Origin: Atherix ibis
Taxonomy: Eukaryota > Arthropoda > Insecta > Diptera > Athericidae
Assembly: GCA_958298945.1 (NCBI GenBank)
Contig: OY282609.1
Span: forward strand, 63,522,220 to 63,586,219
DNA: 64,000 nt
Reading direction: 5' to 3'
The position numbers were made by a program, and so were the translations under genes. This document shows, in pieces, positions 46,700 through 58,397 of the stretch. The notes below the pieces were generated by a model. The model was not told where the DNA came from, did not search any database, and saw only the letters and a list, made by a program, of their open reading frames with translations. Within the stretch, counting starts at the first letter, position 1. Each line of letters opens with the position of its first letter.

Positions 46700-47720
46700 C
46701 TCATCGCATTGTAACAATACTAGATGCGCATGTGGAAGGTGCCTCTTACATTTTCGTGTCGTACAAAGTTTTGTTGAAATAAGTGTAGTGCATCAGAAGT
46801 TATTCAAGTTCAAAAATAGACCAGAATAAAGAGAAAATTTACTATATTTAACAATACCACTTCGCCAAAGCAACAAAAAATCGCAGGTTTGTAAAAAAAA
46901 TTGTGGTGTTTATGGTGGAGGTGTTGTATCAAAATCATCAGCACGCAGATGATTTGCTCGCTTTCGTTCTGGAAATTTCAATACCAAATATGAGCCCGGT
47001 TCTGGTGGGCTATCTACCGTCAAAACTGACAAAATTCTTTAAAAAATTGCCATATCATCAAACCGTTTTCAACCACTTTCGAAAGGCTGGGTTCAATAAA
47101 TAAAACTCTTTGTTTGCCTCATAAATTGAGTGTGAAAAACAAGGTTTAACATCTGCGATACGCTGCTGAAGCGCAATGAAATCGAACTCTTTCTTACACG
47201 AATCATAACTGGTAATGAAAAATAGAGAAAATATGAAAATACGTTCGAAAGAGATCATGGGAAAAGGGCAATAAAATATCACAAACAATTTCTAGGTCTA
47301 GATTCATGGCCAATAATGTTATGCTGTACGTATAACTGCTACAGTTCGGTTAAACTGTTAACTTGGGACTGACTGTGATCGACTTGAGAAATTACGCGCC
47401 AAGCGATTGAGAGAAAATGGCCAGAATTGATCAATAGGAAGAGTGTCGTCTCGATTGCATACATCTTTAAAGATAACCAAAAATTAAGAAAGCTTGCCTG
47501 GGTAGTTTTGATGTATCCACCGTATAGCACCCTTAGACTACCAATGGTTTCGATATCTGCAGAACTATCTTAGTGGAACCAAGCTGGCGTTAAGAGAAGC
47601 CTGTGAAAATTAGAAACCATAGAAGTTCTATGCTGATGGAATTGTGGCTCTCCCCGAAATATTATGAAATATTGTCGATATTAATGGAGAATATTTGGTT
47701 TGAATAAATTGATTTTAACA
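46700..47720 (+). pseudogene. Very decayed mariner transposase
   Basis: Readable scraps in correct mariner order: ENLLYL (46831), VCKKNCGVYGGGVVSKSSAR, a stop, FARFRSGNFNTKYEPGSGG and TVKTDKI (helix-turn-helix region, 46880-47035), ICDTLLKRNEIELFLTRIIT followed by GNEK (first catalytic motif with D to N), RQAIERKWPELINRKSVV, then LRKLAWVVLMYPPYSTLR (position of YSPDLA). A C-terminal scrap near 47600-47700 includes EYLV. Many stops and frameshifts. No TIRs found. Distinct from families A-K; closest in feel to mellifera/capitata-type mariners, but I cannot prove it. Confidence 0.7.
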
Positions 47721-48045
47721 CTCTGATTTCAACGTCTCTATTTTATTCAAAAGCGCCACAAACTAACCCTACCAATCAATATATACTTTGTTAGTTCTTT
47801 TATTTTCTATAGTGTCGCTGAGTCTTTATTATTGGAAATTAGTCTCATTTCTTCCGTTTTTTTCAGTTTCATTATATATTATAAAATATATTTTTAATTT
47901 TTAATTTAAAATATTTAGTTGGACTAGGTTTTAAAAATAATTTAGCTAATACATAAAATATACGTAGAATTTTAGATAAATTGTGATTTAACAAAAAAAA
48001 AGTATCTCAGATAAACACTGAAAAAAATTTAAGTAATTCCAAATT
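47721..48045. other. AT-rich spacer
   Basis: No gene seen. Confidence 0.45.
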
Positions 48046-49888
48046 TGTTTATGACAAGAGGAACTACTTCAACGAAATAGTGAGCGAAGCAGAAGCCGCT
48101 GCACACCGGAGCGATATCCGCAGTGTCTATGCATCAATTCGCAAACTATCCGGAAAAAAAACACCCTCACTGCCACCATTTAAGGACAAAAACGGTCAAA
48201 CTCTCTCCACGGATGAAGAACAACTCGACCGCTGGAAGGAATTCTTCTCAGAATCCCTTCCAATAGCTCCAGAATTCCATCCTCCTCCTACAGTGATGCG
48301 CAGAAACCCACGAAGATCCATCCCAACAACACCGCCTACGATTACGGAGATCACAACAGCAATCAACAAGCTTAAGTACAGCAAAGCACCCGGACCTGAC
48401 AACCTGGCCCCAGAAGTTCTGAAGTTTGATCCACCATTCCTGGCCTCGCTGTTGCATCCTATAATCGGAAAAGCCTGGAAAGAAGGAGTAATTATCACCA
48501 TCCCGAAGAAAGGTGACCTTGGCGATTGCAAAAACTGGAGGGGAATCACTCTGCTGAGCACCATCCAGAAACTAATCGCATCAATCATCCTGACTCGCAT
48601 CACTCCAACAGTGGAAAGTGCCCTCCGCAACGAGCAGTCTGGCTTAAGACCAAACCGCTCCTGTATTGATCACATCAACAGCCTAAGAATGATCATTGAA
48701 CAGTCGAACGAATGGAACAGCCCGCTCTATCTTCTCTTCGTTGACTTCGAAAGAGCCCTTGACATGATTTCTCGCGACGCCATCTGGAGTGCTCTGGCTG
48801 AACTGGGCATCCCGCAGGCCATCATCGATCTCATCCGAGAACTATACCGCGAGGCCCCGTATAGAGTGCGTTTCAAGGGACGAAACAGCGATACATTCAA
48901 CATCTCGAGAGGAGTCAGGCAGGGTTGCATAATCTCGCCTATTCTCGTCATAATCGCCCTAGACCTAGTCCTTCAACGCACTAACAACGCAGCCAGCAAC
49001 GGTATCCAGTGGACACTGCGTGAGAATCTCCACGACCTGGACTAGGCCGACGACATATGCCTCATGTCCCACACCTTCAACGGCATTCAGGAGAAACTGA
49101 ATGCTCTGGCATCCAACGCCGAAGAAGTTGGGATGAGAATCAACATCAAGAAGACCAAATTGATGCGTATCGGCGCCACCTACGAGAGACCCTTGATGCT
49201 ACACGGTACCCAAGTTGAAGATGTTCTGTTACCTTGGCAGCATGCTCAGCAAGGATGGTGGAACTGAAAAAGACATCCAAACGCGCATCAACAAGGCGCG
49301 ACAAGCGTACACCTCACTTGGGAACGTGTGGCGTTGCAATCACGTCTCCATAGCACTCAAACTTCGAATATTCAACTCAAACGTCAAGCCAGTCCTGCTG
49401 TACGGCTGCGAAACATGGAAAGTAACAGACAGCACGACTCGTAACCCTCAAGCATTTGTGAACAGATGCTTGAGGCGTATAAGCAAGATCTTCTGGCCGA
49501 ACTGGATAATGAACGATGAGCTGCTTCTTCTGACGAAGCAAATACCCCTGCTAGATAACATCAAACGCAGGAAATGGAGTTGGATTGGCCACACCTTGCA
49601 AAAACCACCTACGGACATAGCAAGGATGGCACTAGATTGGAACCCACAGGGCAATCGCAGCAGAGGACGTCCAAGGACCACTTGGAGAAGATCAGCCGAG
49701 CGCGAACACCAACAAACTGGCAAATCATGTTCGGAAGTAAAAGGGCTAGCTCAAGACAGAAGCAGATGGAGAGAGTTCACAGAGTCTCTAGTGCCGCTAT
49801 ATGCTCCAAAGGAGTGACTGTGTTCTCATGTCTATGTGTAACATACTCGTAGAAATGAAAACCTGTCAAATAAAAATAAAAAAAAGAA
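48046..49888 (+). pseudogene. 5'-truncated LINE reverse transcriptase
   Basis: A non-LTR retrotransposon fragment, much less AT-rich than its surroundings. The frame enters abruptly at about 48049 (YDKRNYFNEIVSEAE) with no start or endonuclease domain, so it is 5' truncated. Reverse-transcriptase motifs in order: KAPGPDNLAPEVLK, IITIPKKGDLGDCKNWRGIT, NEQSGLRPNRSCIDHI, LYLLFVDFERALD (the polymerase aspartate in FVDF), VRQGCIISPIL, then the YADD box as LDxADDICL with TAG (49043-49045) in place of the tyrosine. A one-base shift near 49225 moves to MFCYLGSMLSKDGGTEKDI. The thumb and C-terminal part runs to 49817 (VLLYGCETW, WSWIGHTLQKPP, RGRPRTTWRR). The 3' end is an A-rich tail near 49870-49888. 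Probably RTE-, CR1- or related-clade; not certain. Confidence 0.88.
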
Positions 49889-51883
49889 TTTGTTTATGCA
49901 TTAGTAAATAATTAATTTTTTTATATTTTCGATGTTAAAAATTTATTGTGATTTTGCAATCTTTAAAAAAAAGTATTTACAAAACAATTTTATCTACTCG
50001 TATAATATATGTTACATATTGGTACATAAATATATTAAGCATTTATAGAAAATGGCATATCAATAAGAGTGAGAACTATAGGCATTTCGATAAAGCTACA
50101 AAGCCTGAAGACATCAGATTATACCAGTGTCAGAAATGATATTTTTTCGTGTCTATTAGGCTGTAAGAAATAATATCCTTTCCCACTGGAAGAAATTTCT
50201 TTATAGTAGAGTAATTTTGGTATAGATAAGTTTTGTAAATCCATAGAGTGAAACTTATACGTGTGTGTGCATTATTGCATGCAGAAGAATTCGATTTGTA
50301 GTAGCACGAAATATCTTTTGTACGACAAAATATTCCACTATCGTTCGGTGGCTACATAAATCTGATTTTCTTCTCAATTTATTGCAAAGCACTGTAAATT
50401 GAATTTAGCTCCTTGGTAAAGAGAGGGAATTACTTCGGCGTATAAACAAAAGGATTTGCCTGGCAGAATAGAAAAGGAGACGATTGCGATTATGTTAAAT
50501 GGAGTGTATAATTTTTGCGGGACATGCATACTTGAAGTACGATGTCTGTGACATAGAAAAAATTGTTGAAAATAGCTCTAGCTCATAATAGTTCATTAGC
50601 TAATTTTCAGATCGAAATTTATGCAGAAATATAATTTTATTTAAGATGAAAACCTGCTAAGGAAAATTATTACGCAAAGGTTTCTATTCATAACATAAAA
50701 TGAGTGGTAACAAGTTGCGTATAGGAATATGCCTTTAAGGGAATTGTTTTGTCTTCTATTAGGATAATTATCAAATTTTGTTAAAATAATCTATTTGCGG
50801 GTTATTTTAGTAGGGTTAATATCTGTTTTTGTCAGCTAAATTAGAACAGATAGCAAAATGTTTTTTCTTACTAATAAAAAATTGTTTAAGTGTTGGTTTA
50901 ATTTTTGAGATAAATACTCTCTATTTTACTTTTGTATTTAAATGATAAATTTTTCATTGCATGCTCTGCAACTCATCCTCATATAAAAACGTGGTTGCTT
51001 AAAATTTAATATTAATGACCAGAATAGATTAATTGTAATGAGATTAAAATGAAAGTGTTAAAATCAAAATCAAAATAATTAAAAATTTATAAGCATATAG
51101 TGGATGATAGTAGCTTTGATGAACTGATTGTAGGAGAACTCTATTATCTAATATAAAAATAGTATCGAATATAGTACGAAGGCGTATTATATTATAAATT
51201 CACTATGCAGTCGTCATAACGTGTATTTTCTTTTCGAATCCTACTCACGTTCGAAGGAAGCTAGAGACCTACATATGTACATTATTTATTTAGTATTTGT
51301 TTAAGTCTTATCAAACTTGTTCTGTCGAATATCAAAGAGCTTTTCCCCATTTGTTCGTGGTATTTACCTTTAGTGCGCGCCACACATGCTGCGAATTTGA
51401 AATAAGTTCCTAAATACACACACCATCCTTTAATATGTGTATGCGCATATGTATATATTGTACAAACAATTTCTAGTCATACCATTAAATAGATTTGTTA
51501 AACTTCTACATACCAACTTTCATTCTATTGAATATTGTGTACATATTGGATAGCATATACTCGTTCGTATAAGCATAGAAAAAATTATTCATTTCCTCCA
51601 AAATCCGTTCAAAATTGAAAACCTGCAATTATTCATCATTTTCAATAAACATCTATGCTTAATTATAGGTTGTAATATTAAAAGTTTTTTCTATTGTATT
51701 ATATACTTAAAGTTATTGATTTTTATACTTTTTTTTTTGTAAAATACAATATCAATTTAAGAACTTCTCTAAAATTTGTTTATTTATATTTCTTTAGATG
51801 TTTAATAACTGCTTAAACATGTGAATACGTAAATTTTCAATAGATATTCATAAAATAGTCTAAGACATTCTAAGTAGACTATT
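49889..51883. other. AT-rich DNA, no recognised gene
   Basis: Nothing recognised apart from chance frames. Confidence 0.45.
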
Positions 51884-51885
51884 TA

Positions 51886-53168
51886 CGAGGGTCGTTCAAT
51901 AAGTCCTTAGAAAATCCGAGAAATTGCGTTCGTAGTGTCGGTTTTTTTTTGTCGGTTTATCGACAAGAAAGCTGTCAAATGTTTAGCTCGATCCATAGCG
52001 TAGGTCAATTTCTATCGTCGATTAAAGTTAACGACATTTATTTGTGCATAACAATAGAAAAAAGCGAGTTTAGGGCTGTCATCAAACATCTCCATTTGAA
52101 AGGCTTAAGCCCGAAAGAAATCAAAGCTGAGTTGGATGCAGTTCATGGCACATCTGCACTTATGTTTGCGATGGTTTACAATTGGGTGAATGAATTTAAA
52201 CGTGGCCGTTCATCCACAAAAGATGAACATCGTTTAGGACGCCCAGTTGAGGTGTCTACTCCTGAAATCATCGACAAAATCCACGGTCTGATTTTGAACG
52301 ATCGGCGAATTAAAGTGCGCGAATTAGTTAAGGCCACGGGTATATCACAAGGTACAGTCGGTTCAATTTTGCATGAAAAATTGTCTGTGAAAAAAATTTC
52401 GGCAAGATGGGTGCCGCGTTTGCTCTCAGAGGAGAATAAGCGCAATCGTGTACTTGACTCTGAGGCTATGTTGGCACTCTTTCATCGCAATCCTGCCGAA
52501 TTTCTTCGTCGATATGTCACTGTGGACGAAACCTGGATACACTACTACACTCCAGAAACGAAGAGACAGTCATCACAGTGGATTTTCAAGGGTGAACGGG
52601 CTCCGAAGAAGGCAAAAACTGTTCCATCGGCCGGCAAGGTGATGGCCACGGTCTTTTGGGATTCGCAGGGCATCATTTTTATCAACTACTTGGAAAAAGG
52701 AAAAACAATAACAGGAGCGTATTACGCGTCGTTATTGCAATGGTTGAGCGAGGAAATCAAAGAGAAACGCCCCCATCTGAAGAAGAAAAAAATCCTCTTG
52801 CATCAGGACAATGCGCGTGTGCACACCTGCGCTGTTTCCATGGCCAAAATTGTGGAATTGAGAATGAAATTGTTGCAGCATCCCGCTTATTCACCAGATT
52901 TGGCCCCGAGTGACTATTTTCTTTTCCCCAATCTGAAGGAATGGCTTGGCGGACGACGGTTCACTTCCAACGAGGACGTCATTGCTCAAACGGATGAGTA
53001 TTTTGCAGAACTTCCGAAATCCTATTTTTTGGACGGGATAAAATTTTTGGAAAAACGGTTGGAAAAGTGTGTAGAGCTAAAAGGAGATTATGTTGAAAAA
53101 TAAAATTTTTTTTTTGTAAAAAACAGTTTTTTATCATCTCTTTTTAAGGACTTTGTGAACGACCCTCG
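51886..53168 (+). mobile_element. Himar-like mariner C2, full length
   Basis: TIRs CGAGGGTCGTTCAATAAGTC and complement ending GAACGACCCTCG, with TA at 51884-51885 and 53169-53170. 1283 bp. One base is missing near the right TIR (ACTTTGTGAACG against ACTTATTGAACG in C1). Confidence 0.95.
52054..53103 (+). CDS. Himar-like transposase, open but ATG lost
   Basis: A continuous 349-codon frame of irritans-type mariner transposase, the normal length (Himar1 is 348). The initiator position is ATA (52054-52056), where C1 and C3 have ATG. The frame is open upstream, and the first in-frame ATG is at 51979, which would add 25 residues at the N-terminus. Numbering from the ATA: helix-turn-helix region 1-110, RWVPRLL at 118-124, VTVDETW with D158, HQDNARVH with D252, YSPDLAPSDYF with D287 (34 residues between the last two), C-terminus KGDYVEK. 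No stops or frameshifts. Activity would depend on the upstream ATG or a non-AUG start, and on the slightly damaged right TIR. It may simply be a recent pseudogene. Confidence 0.85.
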   Translation: MEKSEFRAVIKHLHLKGLSPKEIKAELDAVHGTSALMFAMVYNWVNEFKRGRSSTKDEHRLGRPVEVSTPEIIDKIHGLILNDRRIKVRELVKATGISQGTVGSILHEKLSVKKISARWVPRLLSEENKRNRVLDSEAMLALFHRNPAEFLRRYVTVDETWIHYYTPETKRQSSQWIFKGERAPKKAKTVPSAGKVMATVFWDSQGIIFINYLEKGKTITGAYYASLLQWLSEEIKEKRPHLKKKKILLHQDNARVHTCAVSMAKIVELRMKLLQHPAYSPDLAPSDYFLFPNLKEWLGGRRFTSNEDVIAQTDEYFAELPKSYFLDGIKFLEKRLEKCVELKGDYVEK

Positions 53169-53170
53169 TA

Positions 53171-54691
53171 ATTAATCTTCTTTGAATAAGGATTCGTAGA
53201 TTAGATATGAGAAAATAAACAACTTTTTTAGTGCGGAAAGATAATAATATAAATATAGAATTTTTTGGTTTAGGAAAAATTAATTCGAAAATAATTTAAG
53301 CATATTTATTATATTAACATAGTTTTCGATCACACCATACAGTAATTTTATTTATTTTTAATATTATTTTCTTATCGAATAATAGTTGTTTTTTTTTAAA
53401 TGAAATTCATTTTTATTTAAAATATTTTATTATATTTTCTATATTCGGAAGAAAGAAACGAATAAAATATATTATAAGAATATTGACAGTATTAGAAATA
53501 GGAAATGAACGTAAATTGAAATCTAAACCGGAAATATTATTTTCTTATTAGTTTGCTTGTTGGAATATAGCAAAATGTAATGGTTGATTGGTTATTTTCT
53601 TGGTTATTTCAAGGGTAAGGGTATGTACGTTGTGTTGGATATCACGTTTAAAAGTACCTATTTCATAATAAATTGTATAATACCGATGGTTGTTTCGTAT
53701 ATAATAAAAATACATGTATTCTTCAATTATATGTTATACGGAAGTAAAATTACCTTAGAAAATTGAAAATTGCAAAAATTTATAGCTGAGTAGTGCATAG
53801 TAAAGCTTTCATAATAATAACTGATAACGACATGTAAAAGTATAATGATTTTATAAGAACCATCTGCAGTATAAGCACTACTAGTTCAGGTAAAAGGACT
53901 TATATAAATGGTAAAAAATAAATAAATGTAAAATACTGTGAACAGAAGAGATACTATGGTAGTACCATCAATAGTTTTATAGCAGTTTGTGATACTGAAT
54001 GATAGAAGAATTTCATGTTTTCTCTTATTGACCAAATGGCATTTCCGATTACCTTTATACACAGTATCCGGTTTGTCCCTTTTATCATCAATTATATTTT
54101 GTCCTAGAGATTTTTTTTTATTATATTTTCTTTTTCTTTTAGTAGATTCTATAAAATCCCACTCTGAGCAATAATGAAAAGCTAAAGAAAAGTGGTCTGC
54201 TGCGACGAATATAAAACCGATTTCCTTTCAACGAAGTTATTAAAGGAGTTTCTACATTGTTATTATTTTATTTTCTTTATTTTTCTTACTTGATTTTGCT
54301 TTTGATTTTCATGTAGAGTCCTGTTATTTAATTTTGGTTGCTGACATTTTTAGCAAACACGCCTTTCAGCTAATGACAAACTACATACTATTTTTACTTA
54401 AAATAAACATTATAACAAAACTGCTTCTAATAGAATGATTGTCAATGTTGATTTCATGTTATCTGCTTTATCACTATAAGAAAATTTCTATTTTTTTTCT
54501 AAATTGTTATTTACTTTCTTATAGTGAACAACTAAGAATTTCTCAGTGTGTTAACTAATAATTTTATTTTCTTTAAATTTTCTTTCACTTAACAATAATA
54601 ATTTTATAATTATGAATTTAATATTAGTATTGAAAAACAAAGTAACTGCTTTTTTCTAATTTAATTTAGGTCTTAATCGTTTGTGTTAATT
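53171..54691. other. AT-rich DNA, no recognised gene
   Basis: Short hydrophobic frames only; no element ends or exons recognised. Confidence 0.45.
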
Positions 54692-54693
54692 TA

Positions 54694-55809
54694 CTAGGTG
54701 TATAAGCCTAAATCCGCTGTTTGGTTATAGATGGCGTGAGTGAGTGAGCGTATTAAGCTACCATTGACACGCCATGGTTTTTTTTATAAGTTTGACATCT
54801 GTCAACATTAATTAGTGCACATTGTCAGCAATTTCGTACAACAACATACATTTTTCCTTTGGTAATCATGTCTAGTTTTGTACCAGAAAAAAAAAATATG
54901 TTGGAATCTCTGTTTTTCTGCTTTAATTTGAAGAAATCGGCTGGCGAATCGCATCGAATACTGAAGGAGGCCTATGGTGACAGTGCTTTATCGGATACAA
55001 CGTGCCGAGATTGGTTACGTCGGTTCAAAGACGGCAATTTTGACTTGTGGGACAAGAAGCGTGAAAATCGGCTTAGGACGGTTGAGGACCATCAATTGTA
55101 GGCTCTTTTGGACGAAGACGATACCCAATCAAAAAAAATGCTCGCGGAGCAATTGGGTGTTACTCAACTAGTTATTTCCATGCGACTGCGTGCCATGGGG
55201 AAGATTGAAAAATGGTTGCCGCATGAATTGAACGATAGGCAGATGGAGCGACGCCAAAACACATGCGAACTCTTGCTTTTGGTGGGATCGGCAGGGTATC
55301 GTCTACTATGAGATGTTGAAACCTAGTGAAACTGTCAATGCCCACCGCTACCAACAACAATTAATCAAATTGCACCGTGGTCTGCGTGAAAAAAGGTCGG
55401 ATTATCAACAAAGACATGACAAGCTGATTTTCCTCCACGACAACGCACCATCGCACACGTGCAAAATTGTCCGAAACTACTTGGAAACACTCAACTGGGA
55501 GGTGCTACCCCACCCCGCTTATTCACCAGACCTGGCCCCTTCCGACTACCACCTGTTTTCGTCGATGGACCACGCGCTCACTGAGCAGCTATTCGATTCT
55601 TACGAAGACGTCCGAAAATGACTTGATGAGTGGTTTGCCTCGAAAGAGAAGGAATTTTTTTGGCGTGGTATCCAGAAATTGCCCGAGAGATGGAAAAAAT
55701 GTGTAGCTAGCAAGGGCAAGTACTTTGAATAAATTTGTTTTTGCTTTCTATGAAAAAAAACATGTGTTTATTTGACTAAAAAAGAGCGGATTTAAGCTTA
55801 TACATCTGG
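54694..55809 (+). mobile_element. Mos1-like mariner B2, deleted
   Basis: The left terminus CTAGGTGTATAAGCCTAAAT follows TA (54692-54693). The right terminus is the complement of CCAGATGTATAAGCTTAAAT, before TA (55810-55811). 1116 bp. It carries the intact, empty target site of the MITE found in B1 (TTGACACGCCATGG at 54765-54778). Confidence 0.93.
54868..55732 (+). pseudogene. Mos1-like transposase of B2, deleted
   Basis: The ATG at 54868 gives MSSFVPEKKNMLESLFFCFN and the helix-turn-helix region. A TAG (55099-55101) replaces glutamine before ALLDEDD. After NTCELLL a deletion of about 190 bp removes the first catalytic motif (GDEKW) and joins LVGSAGYRLL. The later frame keeps FLHDNAPSHTCK and YSPDLAPSDYHLF (34 residues apart), then a TGA replaces arginine in the DVRK region. 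The C-terminus (WKKCVASKGKYFE, stop 55730-55732) is legible. Confidence 0.92.
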
Positions 55810-55811
55810 TA

Positions 55812-57230
55812 TATAAAACAAAAATTAATCATATTCATTGTGGTCTTATTTTGCAATAATATGGAAACAAAAAAAAATACCTTTAATACTTCTATAATTT
55901 ATAAATTAATTTTATTTAAATCGAATTAAAAATTCTCTATAAATGAGTATCTTGTATTTTTTACTTATATATGAAGATACTCGTATATGTATACATTTTA
56001 TGTTATATTTTTTTTTATAATTTAAAGTTAAAAATAAGAAGGAACAAATTTATGTAAAATTGAATTTAATCTTGATAGAATCTAAATTGAATCTAAATCG
56101 ATTTATGGTATATTTCTGACTTAAAATACTCTCATTATGTAAATAAGCTATTATTCACCTTCAAATTGCTATCAATTTCAAATTGGAAACAAAATAAATT
56201 AGGTTCTGTGCTTAAAAAAGTTTCCATAATATTTTCAAATGTTTTGCTTCTATTTAGCTTTAGCTTAGCTTTACAAAAATAACAAATTGTTGTACATCAA
56301 TCACGCTTTCAAAAATGTTCTCAAAACAACAACAAAAAAAAACAGAAAAAGAAAAAACTGAACTGAAATAAAATTGCAGTAGGGAAAAAAATTAAAAAAT
56401 GTAGGAAAAAATGCTTTGAACGAACATATTTAAAGAAAAACAATTTTGAAAGCTAGTAAGTTTGAAAATCCCTAATTTGTGTAGAATACTATACGATTGT
56501 TAAAAAAAAAATTGCAGCAGCAAAATATAGCAGGGAGTGAATATAAGTATTTTTATGGTACGTAGAAATCCAAAAATGGGCAGGATGAATTTTTTAAATG
56601 TCATTTGATTTTTTTTATTGGTATAAACTTATTTCTGAAGCGCACTCAGTTTGGAATTTATTGCTTACCAGCTGTGATTTATGCCAACATCGAGAAACTT
56701 TCGTCGAAACAATGCAGTTCCAGTTATTTATTGAACTAGGAAAGATTTATTGATTAGATGCACAATATCAGTTGCTATTGTACAAACAGGATTTTCTTGT
56801 CTGCTCCTTGAACTGTCTATTCAGAATCTATTCTCTTGAGGCTTTAGTCTTTACTATTTTGTATTACAACGATTCGCTATCTTTGTATCTTTTCATCTTA
56901 AACAGCTCTTTTAGTACTTAGAGTATGATAAAATTCGTAATTTGCCTTGTATAAAATAATCATCACAATCAGATAAATATTAACATTATTCTGTAGTTTA
57001 GTATGAATTTCATGAGATTGATTTCAAAGTATTATATTAACAAGAAACTAAGAAAATTCAAATAGGAAAATTTACTTAATAATATGTACAAAGAAATTGC
57101 AGCTGCTATTGTACTTTAAGCTGAAATCTTATTTATACAAATGAATAATAGTTAGATCATTTAAAAAATGAATTTTAGCAGCAACTATTAGTCATATAAA
57201 ATAAATAGCAATCATTTTAAAACTGAATAG
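55812..57230. other. AT-rich DNA, no recognised gene
   Basis: Contains A-rich tracts near 56320-56420. Nothing coding is recognised. Confidence 0.45.
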
Positions 57231-57285
57231 TAAAAGTTTGATCAAAAAGTTACTGGAATTTATTCAGAAAATTAAAAATACAAGT

Positions 57286-58250
57286 TTATTCATCTAAATC
57301 TATATTGTCTCCTTCAAAGTAATCCCCATCGACTTTAACACACTTATGCCAGCGCTTGATCCAATCCTCGAAACATTTTTTATATTCAGTGCTTCCTCCG
57401 ATTTTTCCATTACTTCCTCTCGGCTGTTGAAACGCGTTCCCCCCTAATGGTTTTTTAACTCGATTGAACAGAAAGAAGTCTCTGGGAGCCAAATCAGGTG
57501 AATTCGGTGATTGTTTGATGGTATTTGTTGCATTTTTCGTCAACAAATTACGAATAATGATGGCACTGTGAGACGGTGCGTTATCATGGTGCAAAATCCA
57601 CGAGTTTTCTGCCCACAATTCTGTTCTCTTTCGGGGAATTACTTCACACAAACGTCGCATTACGCCCAAATAATACTCTTTGTTTACTGTCCGGCCTTCT
57701 GGCAAAAATTCATGATGCACTACACCGTTGTAATCCATGAAAACCGTGAGCATTGCCTTCTTTTTTGACTGAAAATGACGTGGTTCCACTTGCCTGATGT
57801 CTGGATTGCGTGTCGTACTCATAAACCCACGTCTCGTCTCCAGTAATGATCCTTTTGATGAACGTGGGATCGGATTCAGCCTCGCAAATCATGTCTTTTG
57901 CGACGTCAACACGGTCTCTTTTTGCATGAACTTGAGGTCTTTTGGCACCAACTTTGCTGCTACACGACGGAAACCCAAATCATTAACCAAACTGTCTTGG
58001 ACCATCTCTGATGGTTAATTTGCGGTTATTGGCAAACATTTATTTTACTTTATCAATGTTTTCGTCAGTTTTCGATGTCGATGGTCTGCCACTGCGTTCA
58101 TCATCTTCGATTGACTCACGACTACTTTTGAACCGCTCGTACCACTGACCAATGACCGTTTTCTTTAGAGAATCGTTGCCGAAATACTATTTCAACATTT
58201 CCAACATTCGTGCACCATTAAATCCGTTTTTTACGCAAAATTTAATACAA
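57286..58250 (-). pseudogene. Family-G mariner transposase, decayed
   Basis: The N-terminal region (KFCVKNGFNGARMLEM, near 58240-58195) has lost its ATG and carries a stop in the LENY region. The middle has a deletion replacing the IREIAEDLNIAYGSVQ stretch near 58005. First motif RIITGDETWVYEYD (57860-57820). The last block (57822-57286) is open: VFMDYNGVVHHEFLPEGRTV, WILHHDNAPSHSAIIIRNLL and SPDLAPRDFFLF, with 34 residues between the second and third aspartates, then KKCFEDWIKRWHKCVKVDGD to the stop at 57286-57288. Less broken than G1 in the catalytic part, but not translatable as a whole. Confidence 0.88.
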
Positions 58251-58342
58251 GTTTGTTGAATATCAACAACAACTTAACCAAGATTTAGAGGGAATATCAA
58301 CAGATGTACCAACTTAACAAAAAAAAACAGAATTCAAAGCAT

Positions 58343-58371
58343 AACGATGGGAGCGCCACACTCCCATTGTT
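58343..58371. repeat. Subterminal hairpin of element G2
   Basis: AACGATGGGAG - CGCCACA - CTCCCATTGTT; an 11-bp stem with one G-T pair. The counterpart of 1926-1958. Confidence 0.88.
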
Positions 58372-58397
58372 CCGGGAACTTTTTGATCAAGGTGGTA

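Larger units (their letters stand above)
57233..58395 (-). mobile_element. Mariner element G2, both ends present
   Basis: Termini AAAGTTTGATCAAAAAGTTA (left) and the complement of CCACCTTGATCAAAAAGTTC (right) are flanked by TA at 57231-57232 and 58396-58397. 1163 bp. It supplies the right terminus missing from G1. Confidence 0.9.

Noticed and set aside
48196..48630. 144-codon minus-strand frame opposite the LINE
   Set aside because: Antisense shadow of the reverse-transcriptase frame.
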